32,859 nt of DNA from Bacteroidaceae bacterium (GCA_017940605.1 JAGAYF010000018.1:1-32859); one strand, 5' to 3'; positions 25,711-32,859 are shown, counted from the first letter of the stretch. Translations and numbers: made by a program. The notes: generated by a model from the letters alone, not told the origin.

Positions 25711-26428
25711 TGTTGTCAGGTAGTTTGGCGATGATGGTCATGTCGCCCACGGTCTTGTCGCCCAGTTTCACCATGAGGTTGCTGCCCAGGGGAAGGTAGA
25801 TGTCCACCCTTGAGCCGAATTTAATGAATCCCAGATGCTCATCAATGTAGCATTCCTCGTTTTCACGTGCATAGCTGACGATGCGACGCGCCACTGCACC
25901 AGCCACTTGGCGTACCAGTACCTCATGTCCCTCGGGTGTTTTAATGGTTACGGTGCTACGTTCGTTCTCTAGGCTGGCCTTAGGCAGCCAAGCCTTATGG
26001 AAATTACCGTCTTCATGCTTTACATTCGTAACATAGCCGTCTACGGGAAACCAGTTGGCATGGACGTTATACAGTGACATGAAGATGGAAATCATCAAGC
26101 GTCGGTCATGGAAATATTCGTTCTCCAATACTTCCTCTGCCACTACCACCTTGCCGTCTGCGGGTGCTACCACAATGCCAGCCGTGTCTCCGTTGAAGTA
26201 TCGGATGGGGCAACGGAAGAAATTGACCATGATGGCATAGGCAACGATGGAAAGGACCAATACGAGGTAGCTTGGGATGGTCTTTCCCATGGTAAGAAAG
26301 CAGGTGGCGTTGATGATGACCAATATCAGACCGCTTATGACCAATGTGTGTGTCCCCTCATGGTGCAATCTTATCTTGTTAAATTTCTTGAAGCGTTTGA
26401 TAGGGCAAATGATTTTTGTGTTTTGCAC
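25703..26428 (-). CDS. psd: Phosphatidylserine decarboxylase, proenzyme
   Basis: Up to 241 residues from a GTG at 26428. It decarboxylates phosphatidylserine to phosphatidylethanolamine and is a pyruvoyl enzyme made by self-cleavage at a Gly-Ser bond. The site is G205-S206 in KFGSRVD. The short form with one membrane region (IHH-like start, then helices near 28-65) is the type with a GSR or GSS cleavage site. [13 protein letters not shown] and [15 protein letters not shown] are typical. The true start is unclear. The GTG lies at or before the expected transcription start, and homologous N-termini, as I recall them, begin near the ATC at 26401 or the ATT at 26410. No ATG exists in that region. 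Confidence 0.92.
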   Translation of the reverse strand: MQNTKIICPIKRFKKFNKIRLHHEGTHTLVISGLILVIINATCFLTMGKTIPSYLVLVLSIVAYAIMVNFFRCPIRYFNGDTAGIVVAPADGKVVVAEEVLENEYFHDRRLMISIFMSLYNVHANWFPVDGYVTNVKHEDGNFHKAWLPKASLENERSTVTIKTPEGHEVLVRQVAGAVARRIVSYARENEECYIDEHLGFIKFGSRVDIYLPLGSNLMVKLGDKTVGDMTIIAKLPDNNG

Positions 26429-26430
26429 TA

Positions 26431-26438
26431 CAAAGGTA
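26431..26438 (-). promoter_or_regulatory. -7 promoter box upstream of psd
   Basis: The minus strand reads TACCTTTG, an exact match. It lies only 2 bases from the GTG at 26428, which makes that start doubtful. Another exact box, TATTTTTG at 26492-26499 on minus, could serve as a more distant promoter that would allow the GTG. Confidence 0.5.
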
Positions 26439-26521
26439 GCTTTTTCTGTTCATTTCCTACTTAATTGCATCCCTTTTTTCTTGTTTTTTACCAAAAATAG
26501 GCCCTTTTGTTTGTTTTTTCC

Positions 26522-26529
26522 TAACTTTG
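26522..26529 (+). promoter_or_regulatory. -7 promoter box for the metal locus
   Basis: TAACTTTG is an exact TAnnTTTG match. The ATG of the next gene is at 26538, so the mRNA would have almost no leader. Confidence 0.55.
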
Positions 26530-26537
26530 CAGCGGTT

Positions 26538-26939
26538 ATGAAACGAATAGCATATCTCTTTACCTTGACATGCCTGTCTCTCATGCTCATCTTCTCGGGC
26601 GCAGGCGTGGCGTTGGTCGATTGCTGCCACGACCACAATCTGTTTGTGGCCCAATTGGATTTTCATAACCACCATGCCCACAAGAACCACCACCATATAT
26701 GTCAAGGCAAGGACCACTGCATGAAAGTGCGTGTCGTGCGTCTTTCCCCGTCGGTACAGGTGCGGCCCGCCATGGACTTTTCAGCACCCGTCACGGCGTT
26801 GATGCCTTCGCTGGTTGTATCCGAGAAGTTGTGCTTTGGTATAAGGGGTAATGCTTGCGGGCAAACCATTCTTTTTCCTCATGCATTGCATTGCCCGCCT
26901 CGGTTATTGCTGAGGCTTATCAGGATTCTTATTATTTGA
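26538..26939 (+). CDS. Exported His/Cys-rich small protein, probably metal-binding
   Basis: 133 residues. A signal peptide or anchor covers about 5-27 (IAYLFTLTCLSLMLIFSGAG). A Cys-Cys pair (29-30) and CCHDH are followed by a cluster of seven histidines at 43-53 (FHNHHAHKNHHH), then C55, H60 and C61. A Pro-Pro pair near the C-terminus (CPPRLLLRLIRILII, 119-133) resembles the HYC_CC_PP family seen, from memory, in Bacteroidota. The His/Cys clusters would bind copper, zinc or a similar metal; which one is not readable. It is followed by a TonB receptor and an HMA-domain protein, the basis for a metal locus. The start is ATG 26538; a longer upstream reading frame is rejected because it runs through the promoter. 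Confidence 0.78.
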   Translation: MKRIAYLFTLTCLSLMLIFSGAGVALVDCCHDHNLFVAQLDFHNHHAHKNHHHICQGKDHCMKVRVVRLSPSVQVRPAMDFSAPVTALMPSLVVSEKLCFGIRGNACGQTILFPHALHCPPRLLLRLIRILII

Positions 26940-27057
26940 CGCTGGAAGAAGCCTTCTCCCGACAGGGTCGGCTTGGGCGCAAGGTTTGCGCTCTGGCTGA
27001 GGCTGCCCGTTTTTGTAATTCTGTTAAATAATAAATGAAGACTGATAAGTTAGATCA

Positions 27058-29097
27058 ATGAAAAAAATAAGTAGGAGAATCCTCCATACGCTCGTTCTTT
27101 CACTGTCATTCATTCCTCCTGCCATGGCACAGGCATCCCATTCCCATGCCGATGGCGACACGGTTGCCACAGCATCCCCGCAGCACAAGGTCAGGGAAGT
27201 CTCGGTGGTGGCCCGTCGCAACACCCGTGTCCAGCTGCGCGACGCGCAAGGAGGCGAAATGATACTGAAGGATGAATTGACCCATGCCGCATGCTGCAAC
27301 CTGGGCGAGAGTTTTGTCACCAATCCTTCCGTCGATGTCAGCTATAGCGACGCTGCCACAGGGGCCAAGCAGATCAAGTTGTTGGGACTGAGCGGTATCT
27401 ATGTGCAGATGCTCGCTGAGAACCTGCCTGTCTTTCGCGGTGGTGCAGCACCCTATAGTTTGGACTTCGTGCCTGGTCCGTGGATGAACAGCATTCGTGT
27501 CAGCAAGGGTGCTTCCACGGTCAAGAACGGATATGAGAGCATTACGGGGCAGATAGACGTAGAGTATATGAAGCCCGATGCTGCCGAGGCCGTGCATGCC
27601 AATGTATATGGCAACTCCATGGACCGCGCCGAGGCCAATGTCGATGCCAATGTGCAGGTGGCCAAGGACCTGAGCACCGTGGTGCTGGCCCATTATGAAA
27701 ATGAGTGGGGCAATCACGACGAGAACCACGACGGATTTCAGGATACGCCGCGCCGCCGCCAGTGGAACGTCATGAATCGCTGGCATTACCATGACGGGCA
27801 CTACATTTTCCATGGTGGCCTGAGCGCATTGCGCGACAATCGCTGGGGAGGTCAGCTTCCGCGCCTGGGGGCAGGGCGTTACCGCATCGGTTTGCAGAAC
27901 AATCACTACGAATTGTACAACAAGCACGCCCTGATTGTCAATTCCGACAAGAATGCATCCGTAGCCTTGATGCTGACCGGCTCACTGCACAAGACCGATG
28001 CGGCCTACGGCCTGCGCAGCTACGATGCCGACCAAAAGAACCTGTATGCCTCGCTGCTTTATGAGACACAGTTTACCCACCATCAGCATCTGTCCACCGG
28101 ATTGAGCCTCAATCATGACTATTACAAGGAGCATCTGCCCCTTTCCATGGCTGCCGATGTGCAGCGCGTGCGCGAGACTGTGCCAGGTGCCTATGCGCAG
28201 TACACCTATACCCATCATGACCGTTTTACGGCCATGGCCGGCCTGCGAATCGACCACAGCAATCTCTATGGAACGTTCCTTACCCCCCGTTTCCACGTCA
28301 AGTGGTCGCCTGCCTACGCTTATACGTTCAGGGTAAGCGCGGGCAAGGGATACCATACTCCCCATGCCCTGGCCGAAAACCTCTATTTGCTCGGTACGGG
28401 ACGCACGCTCCGCATACAGGACGACCTGAAGCAGGAGGAGGCATGGAACTATGGCGGCGGACTGGGACTGAAGCTGCCGGCATGGGACAAGATTCTCACG
28501 GTCAACCTGGAGTACTTCCATACCCATTTCCATCACCAACTGGTCGTCGACTATGATGCCGCCCCTGGGCAGTTCCTCTACATGAGAGACTTGGACGGCA
28601 GGTCCTATTCCAATACGTTTCAGGTAGATGCCTCCTATCCGTTCTTCCGCGGCTTCACGCTGACGGCGGCATGGCGACTGAACGACGTGAAGTGTACCTA
28701 TGACGGCCGCTTGCGCACCAAGCCGCTCACCAGTCGCTACAAGAGCCTGCTCACGGCATCCTATAAGCCTGGTATGGGCCTGTGGCAGTTCGATGCCACC
28801 CTCCAACTCAACGGAGGAGGCCGCATGCCCGATGCCTATGCCATGAATGACGGCACACCGTCGTGGAACACCCATTTTCGTGCCTACGAGCAACTCATGG
28901 CTCAGGTTACGCGCCACTTCAGGAAGTTCTCCATCTATGCCGGAAGTGAGAATCTGACAGGCTTCCGCCAGAAGAAACCCATCGTGGGGGCTGACAATCC
29001 CTGGGGACAGGACTTTGAGAGCACACTGGTGTGGGGGCCTGTCCAGGGCAGGATGTTTTATGCGGGATTGCGTGTCAATCTGGAAAAAATGAAGTAA
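27058..29097 (+). CDS. TonB-dependent outer-membrane receptor, probable metal or metallophore uptake
   Basis: 679 residues. It has a signal peptide (cleavage near ...PPAMAQ|A, residue 25) and then a His-containing stretch (ASHSHADGD). There is no carboxypeptidase-like N-terminal domain, unlike SusC. The plug begins after VREVSVVARR, with AACCNLGESFVTNPSVDV (Cys79-Cys80) and GGAAPYSLDFVPGPWMNSI. The rest is a 22-strand-type barrel ending FYAGLRVNLEKMK. The Cys-Cys pair in the plug and the flanking His/Cys-rich and HMA proteins suggest copper or zinc transport. The substrate is not demonstrated by sequence. Upstream, a nine-codon open frame (27035-27061) overlaps the ATG. Confidence 0.88.
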   Translation: MKKISRRILHTLVLSLSFIPPAMAQASHSHADGDTVATASPQHKVREVSVVARRNTRVQLRDAQGGEMILKDELTHAACCNLGESFVTNPSVDVSYSDAATGAKQIKLLGLSGIYVQMLAENLPVFRGGAAPYSLDFVPGPWMNSIRVSKGASTVKNGYESITGQIDVEYMKPDAAEAVHANVYGNSMDRAEANVDANVQVAKDLSTVVLAHYENEWGNHDENHDGFQDTPRRRQWNVMNRWHYHDGHYIFHGGLSALRDNRWGGQLPRLGAGRYRIGLQNNHYELYNKHALIVNSDKNASVALMLTGSLHKTDAAYGLRSYDADQKNLYASLLYETQFTHHQHLSTGLSLNHDYYKEHLPLSMAADVQRVRETVPGAYAQYTYTHHDRFTAMAGLRIDHSNLYGTFLTPRFHVKWSPAYAYTFRVSAGKGYHTPHALAENLYLLGTGRTLRIQDDLKQEEAWNYGGGLGLKLPAWDKILTVNLEYFHTHFHHQLVVDYDAAPGQFLYMRDLDGRSYSNTFQVDASYPFFRGFTLTAAWRLNDVKCTYDGRLRTKPLTSRYKSLLTASYKPGMGLWQFDATLQLNGGGRMPDAYAMNDGTPSWNTHFRAYEQLMAQVTRHFRKFSIYAGSENLTGFRQKKPIVGADNPWGQDFESTLVWGPVQGRMFYAGLRVNLEKMK

Positions 29098-29102
29098 CTT
29101 TG
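29095..29102 (+). promoter_or_regulatory. Internal -7 promoter box overlapping the TonB receptor stop
   Basis: TAACTTTG is an exact match whose first three bases are the receptor's stop codon. The HMA gene starts 28 bases on, so it may be transcribed separately as well as with the receptor. Confidence 0.45.
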
Positions 29103-29130
29103 CAAACAGAAACCTTTAAATGAAGAGAAT

Positions 29131-29490
29131 ATGAAAAAGACACTGATTCTATTGATCGCCCTAATGGTGGGCGTGTTGGGCCTGCAGGCCAAGAAGAACA
29201 TGCAGACAGTCGTACTGACCACCCAGCCGCAGATGCATTGTGAGGGATGTGAGAAGAAGATAAAGGAAAACCTGCGCTTCGTGAAAGGCGTTAAGGACAT
29301 ACAGACCAATGTGTCCGAACAGAAAGTAACCATCCAGTATGATGCCAACAAGACCACGTTGGCCAAAATACAGGAAGGCTTTGGCAAGATAGGCTATCAG
29401 GCATCGGAAGTGAAGCCCTGCTGCCAGCAGAAAACCACGCAGTGCTGCTCAGGTGCGCCTGCTCAGGGCTGTTGTCAGGCCAAGAAGTAG
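29131..29490 (+). CDS. Exported HMA-domain protein with three Cys-Cys pairs
   Basis: 119 residues. A signal peptide (about 1-20) precedes a heavy-metal-associated domain with the metal motif MHCEGC (C37, C40) at about 30-92. The fold continues through VKDIQTNVSEQKVTIQYDANK, the usual beta-alpha-beta pattern. The last 25 residues carry three Cys-Cys pairs, at 97-98, 105-106 and 114-115, not part of a standard HMA domain. It could ferry or store a soft metal, such as copper, in the periplasm or at the outer membrane, working with the TonB receptor just before it. A strong terminator follows. Confidence 0.9.
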   Translation: MKKTLILLIALMVGVLGLQAKKNMQTVVLTTQPQMHCEGCEKKIKENLRFVKGVKDIQTNVSEQKVTIQYDANKTTLAKIQEGFGKIGYQASEVKPCCQQKTTQCCSGAPAQGCCQAKK

Positions 29491-29530
29491 GACGCAAGGG
29501 ACTACGGCTCTGCATGGGCCGTCATAAAGG

Positions 29531-29573
29531 GTGTGCCACCTTGGGTAATGAAAACCTGGGTGGCACGCTTTTT
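29531..29573 (+). terminator. Strong terminator after the metal locus
   Basis: The stem is 29531-29541 with 29558-29568 (11 bp with two G-T pairs), inner pairs lengthen it, and TTTTT follows at 29569-29573. Confidence 0.85.
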
Positions 29574-29612
29574 ATCTATGTTGCGCTTCTATGTCACATT
29601 ACTCAGAGTAAG

Positions 29613-29675
29613 TTTAAAATTACTCCCTCTAATTTTAAAATTAGTCCGAGTAATTTTAAAAAACTCCCCGAGTTT
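29613..29675. repeat. 21-bp tandem array of AT palindromes, three copies
   Basis: Units 29613-29633, 29634-29654 and 29655-29675 each begin TTTAAAA. Units 1 and 2 share TTTAAAATTA and end in TAAT. Each centre is part of a palindrome; CTAATTTTAAAATTAG (29629-29644) is perfect. Short C-rich spacers (CCT, TCC, CCC) lie between. The repeat spacing equals two turns of the helix. Confidence 0.75.
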
Positions 29676-29691
29676 TTTTGAGTAACTAAAT

Positions 29692-29765
29692 CCCCCTCCA
29701 AGTTAGAGAAAAAATTGCTCCCCTAAGCTAGGGGAGCTGTCGCCTTGGCGACTGAGGAGTGTGTA
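29692..29765 (+). repeat. REP-like intergenic repeat, copy A
   Basis: A run of A bases is followed by two hairpins: 29717-29725 with 29729-29737 (GCTCCCCTA/TAGGGGAGC), then 29739-29744 with 29747-29752 (GTCGCC/GGCGAC). The conserved tail is GACTGAGGAGTGTGTA. Copy B lies 234 bases downstream. Confidence 0.75.
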
Positions 29766-29834
29766 GTTATGATGGGAGAAAGCTGTAGCTAACCTATACT
29801 ACAGTGCCAGCATAATCCCCGCAGTGTATTATTG

Positions 29835-29883
29835 CCACACTCCATCGCCCCTGCGGGCCACTTCCCCTAACTTAGGGGAAGAG
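29835..29883 (-). repeat. REP-like intergenic repeat, inverted partial copy
   Basis: Read on minus, a hairpin (29861-29870 with 29872-29881, ten bases each) is followed by a G-rich second stem region and a GGAGTGTGG end, resembling the hairpins and tail of copies A and B. Confidence 0.55.
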
Positions 29884-29925
29884 TTCCGCTGTTGCTGACA
29901 AAGTCTCTGGACAAGAAGGGGAGCT

Positions 29926-29998
29926 CTCCCTCTAAGTGAGAGAAAAAATTGCTTCCCTAAGCTGGGGGAGCTGTCACGGAGTGACTGAGGAGTGTGTA
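29926..29998 (+). repeat. REP-like intergenic repeat, copy B
   Basis: The layout is the same as copy A. The first hairpin keeps its stem with wobble pairs. The second is GTCAC/GTGAC (29973-29977 with 29981-29985), changed on both arms relative to copy A. The tail GACTGAGGAGTGTGTA is identical to that of copy A. Confidence 0.75.
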
Positions 29999-30017
29999 TC
30001 TCCAGGGCATGTGTACG

Positions 30018-30037
30018 CGGAGTGACTGAGGAGTGTG
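30018..30037 (+). repeat. REP-like repeat, tail-only copy
   Basis: Twenty bases (CGGAGTGACTGAGGAGTGTG) are identical to 29977-29996 of copy B. Confidence 0.65.
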
Positions 30038-30113
30038 CCACCTCACAGGCCTGTCCGTTCCGGAAGTATCCGTGGCCCTTCGTCCGTCCTGCCGGATACG
30101 GAAGACCGGAGGC

Positions 30114-30130
30114 CTGCTGCCGTGCAGCAG
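30114..30130 (-). terminator. Possible terminator hairpin after the LamG operon
   Basis: CTGCTGC (30114-30120) pairs with GCAGCAG (30124-30130) across a three-base loop, 35 bases after the end of the small minus-strand gene. No T run follows, so confidence is low. Confidence 0.35.
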
Positions 30131-30164
30131 CCCCCCGGTGGCTTCACGGGCGGTCAGTCCCCCG

Positions 30165-30353
30165 CTATTCCCAGGGGCTCTTCCTGTCGAACGGGCTCGC
30201 TGAGGTTTCCCTCACGTCGTTGGGGCGCGTGCCCAGTATCTTGCCTGGGTCGCTGATGTTCTCCCCCTCGTCTCCCGAGAGCGACAGCAGCAGGCTGCGC
30301 TGCATGTTCAGCCGGTAGGTGCGGCACTGCGGTGCGGTGTATGTTCTTTTCAT
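30165..30353 (-). CDS. Small protein of unknown function behind the LamG gene
   Basis: 62 residues from ATG 30353; an ATG nine bases earlier (30362) is also possible. It begins MKRTYTAPQCRTYRLNMQ, then LLLSLSGDEG and a charged tail ending FDRKSPWE. This resembles, from memory, short Prevotellaceae proteins that start MKKxYxxPQ and contain a LLLSxSG stretch. Their function is not known. It begins 37 bases after the LamG gene stop on the same strand, so the two are likely co-transcribed. Confidence 0.6.
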   Translation of the reverse strand: MKRTYTAPQCRTYRLNMQRSLLLSLSGDEGENISDPGKILGTRPNDVRETSASPFDRKSPWE

Positions 30354-30390
30354 GTCTTTCATGTCTTCCGGTTGTGTTATAGGTTGTTGC

Positions 30391-32619
30391 TTACTTGACG
30401 AACACTTTCTTTCCTCCCTGTATGTAGATGCCCCTCTGCGGCTGGCTGACGGGCTGTCCCTGCAGGTTGTAGTAGGCCTTGGCATCCTGGCCGGCAGCCT
30501 TGACGGCGCTGATGGCGTCCAGCCCTCCGCCGGTGACGAATGTCTTGGCGCTTGCTCCTCCCGCGGTGGCGGGCAGCCATGCCTTGTTGGCGGGTATGGT
30601 CAGCGCGTCTGTCTTGCGCAGGACGGCCTTTCCGCTGCCGTTGTCGGCCAGCACGTAGACCTCATTGGCCTTGACGTCCTTGCCTGCCAGCGAGCCCTCG
30701 AGCAGGTTGGTGGCGATGGTGACGGGTGAGCCGGTGTTGAATACCTCGAAGGTGTACGTCCCCGGGTCTCCCTGCAGGATGACGGGTGCTCCGTAGGGCA
30801 GGCACTCATCTGCCTCGGCCACCTGTGTCAGGGTGGCGGTCGTTCCGGTCTGTTCGGTCACGGCGTATGCCGTCAGGCCTGTGGGCACCTTGGCAATGTA
30901 GGGCAGCCTGACGGTTGCGAAGCCCGTGCTGCCGATGGTGACGGTGGTTTCAGGATTGACGGCCTGCTTGGCCAGCAGGGCCACGTCGTCGTCGGTCAAT
31001 GCCTTGCCCCATATGCGGGCGATGCTGATGTGGCCGGGCCACTGGCTGTCGGCGTACTTGGCGCGGTTTGCGCGTGCGCTGTTGCGGGTGTCGCCGCCGA
31101 TGCCTATCCACTGCCATTCGCCGACGGGGAATTCAGGCCCCTCGGTGGTGTTGGTGAGGGTGTCGCATGTGCCCACCAGCGTGCCGTCCCTGTATATCTT
31201 GCTTACATAGCTGCCGGTCAGGCGGTTGAACGTGGCCACGTAGTGATGCCAGTCGCCGTCGAGCTGGTTGCTGGCATCCAATGCGTTGGTGGCACCTACG
31301 CGGGAAGACCCCTTGTTTGGGTTCCAGCCGTAGCTGTTTGTGTTGAAATATGCCTTGAGTGGGCGGGTGGCGCTGTTTGCAGCGGCGAACTCCAGTCCGA
31401 ACCCGCCAGACTGGAAACCGCTGATGGCGGCGATGACCCTTGTGGTGGATGCGAGGTCCATGATGCCTGTGTCATATTTCCCGTAGAACTCCAGCGAGAA
31501 CTCGTCGCCTACCTGGCTGGTAAAGGCTGCGTCGTTCACGTAGTCGCGGGCGACGAAGTTATTCCATCCAGTTGTCTTGGCGTAGTTGTTGCAGTAGTAG
31601 GCATAGCGCTTCTGGGCATCGATGTATTGCGTGGTGAGCGTGCCGTTCTTCGTGAGGGTGGCCAGGGGCGAAGCGTCGGTGGCCGTTCCTCCCTCTCCGT
31701 ATACGACGTCAAGGAGCATGTCATGCTTTTGGGGCTCGGTCAGTTCCTTCACGGCATCGGTGTACAGGTTGGCCTTGACCTGCGCCAGCGTGGTCGGGCC
31801 CTGGTATATCTTCGTGAATACGAACGAGGTGGCGTTGGCTTGTTGGAACTGGGTTATTTCATCTGCTCCCGGTGCGTCTCCGCCTAGGCAGAGGATCATG
31901 TTCTTCTCGCGCCGGGTAGTCCCGTTGTTGGGAAATGTATATCCCGTCCCCTTGATGTTTGCCTGTCCCCACTGCTCGCCGTTGACGAACATGTAGATCT
32001 TGCCGGCGCTCCTGTCCACCGACATGACGACATGGTAGAAGTGGCCCTGGTGCAGCGACTGGTGGGCGTACAGTCCGTTCCATGTATTGCCCTCGGTGAC
32101 GTACTCGAAGCGGAAGCCGCCGCTGCCGCTGGGGGTGACGTTGGACTCATGGGCGAAGCAGAAGCCGCCGGCCTCCTGCGACCCGATAATCTTCAAGTTG
32201 CTGGTAGTGGCTGACCCATTGAAGCCGCGCAGCTTGTCGGGTCGGAACAGGGCCTCAATGGTGAAGCCTTCCGCGGATGCCAAGGCACTCCCTATCTCGT
32301 CGTCCGCATCGTAGAGGGTGTAGAACCCACCCTTGATGCTTCGGTCCACCTCGTTTGGATACTTGGTCTTGTCGGTCTGGTTGCATGTCCATGTGCACCC
32401 CATGTACTGTCCGGCCCAGCTTCCCTTCATGGGATACGTGTTGGAGTTGTAATTGTTGGTTTTGGCATTGTACATGGTGTCGCATACCCTTGCCGGCTTG
32501 CAAAGGTCGGTCATGACGTTGTCGGCCTTGAACCTGAAGTCGGCGACCAAGGTCTGTGCGTGGGTTGTTCCCCAGGCTGCCGCGGCCATGAGTGCCGCGA
32601 GGAATAGTGTTTTCTTCAT
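30391..32619 (-). CDS. Secreted protein with two LamG-like domains and a C-terminal sorting-like tail
   Basis: 742 residues. The signal peptide is cleaved after about residue 21 (WGTTHA|QT). Two concanavalin/LamG-like jelly-roll domains follow, about 90-290 (FTIEALFRPDKL, QGHFYHVVMSVDRSAGKIYMFVNGEQWG) and about 355-560 (DGDWHHYVATFNRLTGSYVSKIYRDGTLVG, ISIARIWGKALTDDDV). A beta-rich region comes next, and the last 28 residues (YNLQGQPVSQ...GIYIQGGKKVFVK) match a tail very common on secreted Prevotella proteins, similar to type IX secretion signals. Domains of this kind bind sugars or other surfaces. No enzyme active site was noticed. A small gene follows on the same strand. Confidence 0.88.
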   Translation of the reverse strand: MKKTLFLAALMAAAAWGTTHAQTLVADFRFKADNVMTDLCKPARVCDTMYNAKTNNYNSNTYPMKGSWAGQYMGCTWTCNQTDKTKYPNEVDRSIKGGFYTLYDADDEIGSALASAEGFTIEALFRPDKLRGFNGSATTSNLKIIGSQEAGGFCFAHESNVTPSGSGGFRFEYVTEGNTWNGLYAHQSLHQGHFYHVVMSVDRSAGKIYMFVNGEQWGQANIKGTGYTFPNNGTTRREKNMILCLGGDAPGADEITQFQQANATSFVFTKIYQGPTTLAQVKANLYTDAVKELTEPQKHDMLLDVVYGEGGTATDASPLATLTKNGTLTTQYIDAQKRYAYYCNNYAKTTGWNNFVARDYVNDAAFTSQVGDEFSLEFYGKYDTGIMDLASTTRVIAAISGFQSGGFGLEFAAANSATRPLKAYFNTNSYGWNPNKGSSRVGATNALDASNQLDGDWHHYVATFNRLTGSYVSKIYRDGTLVGTCDTLTNTTEGPEFPVGEWQWIGIGGDTRNSARANRAKYADSQWPGHISIARIWGKALTDDDVALLAKQAVNPETTVTIGSTGFATVRLPYIAKVPTGLTAYAVTEQTGTTATLTQVAEADECLPYGAPVILQGDPGTYTFEVFNTGSPVTIATNLLEGSLAGKDVKANEVYVLADNGSGKAVLRKTDALTIPANKAWLPATAGGASAKTFVTGGGLDAISAVKAAGQDAKAYYNLQGQPVSQPQRGIYIQGGKKVFVK

Positions 32620-32859
32620 ACGCTTTAGTAATTTTGGATTATTGTTGTTATATTTATTTAGTTAAGTTCCATCTGGTCGGCTTGGGCACTGCGGTATGCT
32701 GAAGTAGTTATTTAAGTGCCGTCCTGCATTTGCGGATTGTCGCCGTCCCCTGTGGCGGCGTCCGCGCGCGTTCCTTCCATCGTCCCGCGCGCGAATCGGC
32801 CGCAAGTTACGAAGAAGAATGTTAAGGGGGGGGTAATTTTTGTTAAAAATATCTAAACC
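32620..32859 (-). promoter_or_regulatory. Long leader and upstream region of the LamG gene
   Basis: The region is 240 bases with no gene. Arms CGCGCGCG at 32763-32770 and 32786-32793 can pair across 15 bases, and CGCCG/CGGCG at 32741-32745 and 32756-32760 across 10. A G8 tract is at 32826-32833. A near -7 box (TAACTTGC, minus, about 32803-32811) is incomplete. Confidence 0.35.

Larger units (their letters stand above)
29574..30164. other. Gene-free stretch with repeats
   Basis: It holds the 21-bp tandem array (29613-29675), REP-like hairpin repeats (29692-30037), and two stems near 30066-30130. No open frame here is convincing. Confidence 0.7.

Noticed and set aside
26852-27030. Alternative-frame reading downstream of the His-rich protein, suggesting a frameshift
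   Set aside because: The called frame ends in the family-like CPPR...LIRILII segment, so the gene appears intact and the other frame is chance.
27035-27061. Nine-codon open frame overlapping the TonB receptor ATG
   Set aside because: It could be a leader peptide, but it is too short and featureless to support.

Overview
The window looks like a chromosomal segment of a Bacteroidota, most likely Bacteroidales and probably Prevotellaceae. Three things point there. There are SusC/SusD outer-membrane pairs. Bacteroidota promoters with a TAnnTTTG -7 box precede many genes; frr has a perfect TTTG-N19-TAnnTTTG. Lineage genes are present (gldH, a DUF4834-like protein, a RicT/PSP1 protein after holB, and a C-terminal YNLQGQ...GIYI...GKKVFVK tail on a secreted protein). 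I saw no rRNA, tRNA, CRISPR array, transposase or prophage gene.

Layout. (1) 1-8801, plus strand: the 3' part of one SusD, a FAS1-type surface lipoprotein, a divergent SusC receptor and a large SusD lipoprotein. They are tightly spaced like an operon and end at a strong terminator. Base composition climbs steadily through this block, from about one third G+C to host-like values. (2) 9173-16161: housekeeping genes. A minus-strand ftsB/divIC plus a small membrane protein are divergent from queC-queF (queuosine pathway). Then come minus-strand dnaX, an ECF sigma factor overlapping a four-helix membrane protein, and frr-rsgA. (3) 16170-19877: an aldo/keto reductase (-), a stand-alone and somewhat divergent acetate kinase with a perfect Crp-like palindrome upstream, and a heptosyltransferase-type glycosyltransferase (-). 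(4) 20062-23875: metF-holB-ricT-gldH, one plus-strand operon. (5) 23998-26428: psd-pssA-DUF4834-pyrH, one minus-strand operon (phosphatidylethanolamine synthesis and UMP kinase), separated from gldH by a bidirectional terminator. (6) 26538-29490: a probable metal locus made of a His/Cys-rich exported protein, a TonB-dependent receptor and a secreted HMA-domain protein with three Cys-Cys pairs, ending in a strong terminator. (7) 29574-30164: a gene-free stretch with a 21-bp tandem array of AT palindromes and a cluster of REP-like hairpin repeats. (8) 30165-32859: a secreted two-LamG-domain protein and a small protein behind it, both on minus, with a long structured leader.

The genes most worth follow-up are the metal locus, the ackA control region and the FAS1/SusC/SusD block. 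The hairpin repeat cluster shows paired changes that preserve its stems. The sigma factor/membrane protein pair could be a sigma/anti-sigma unit with no recognisable anti-sigma domain. All functions are assigned by reading motifs, without database searches.
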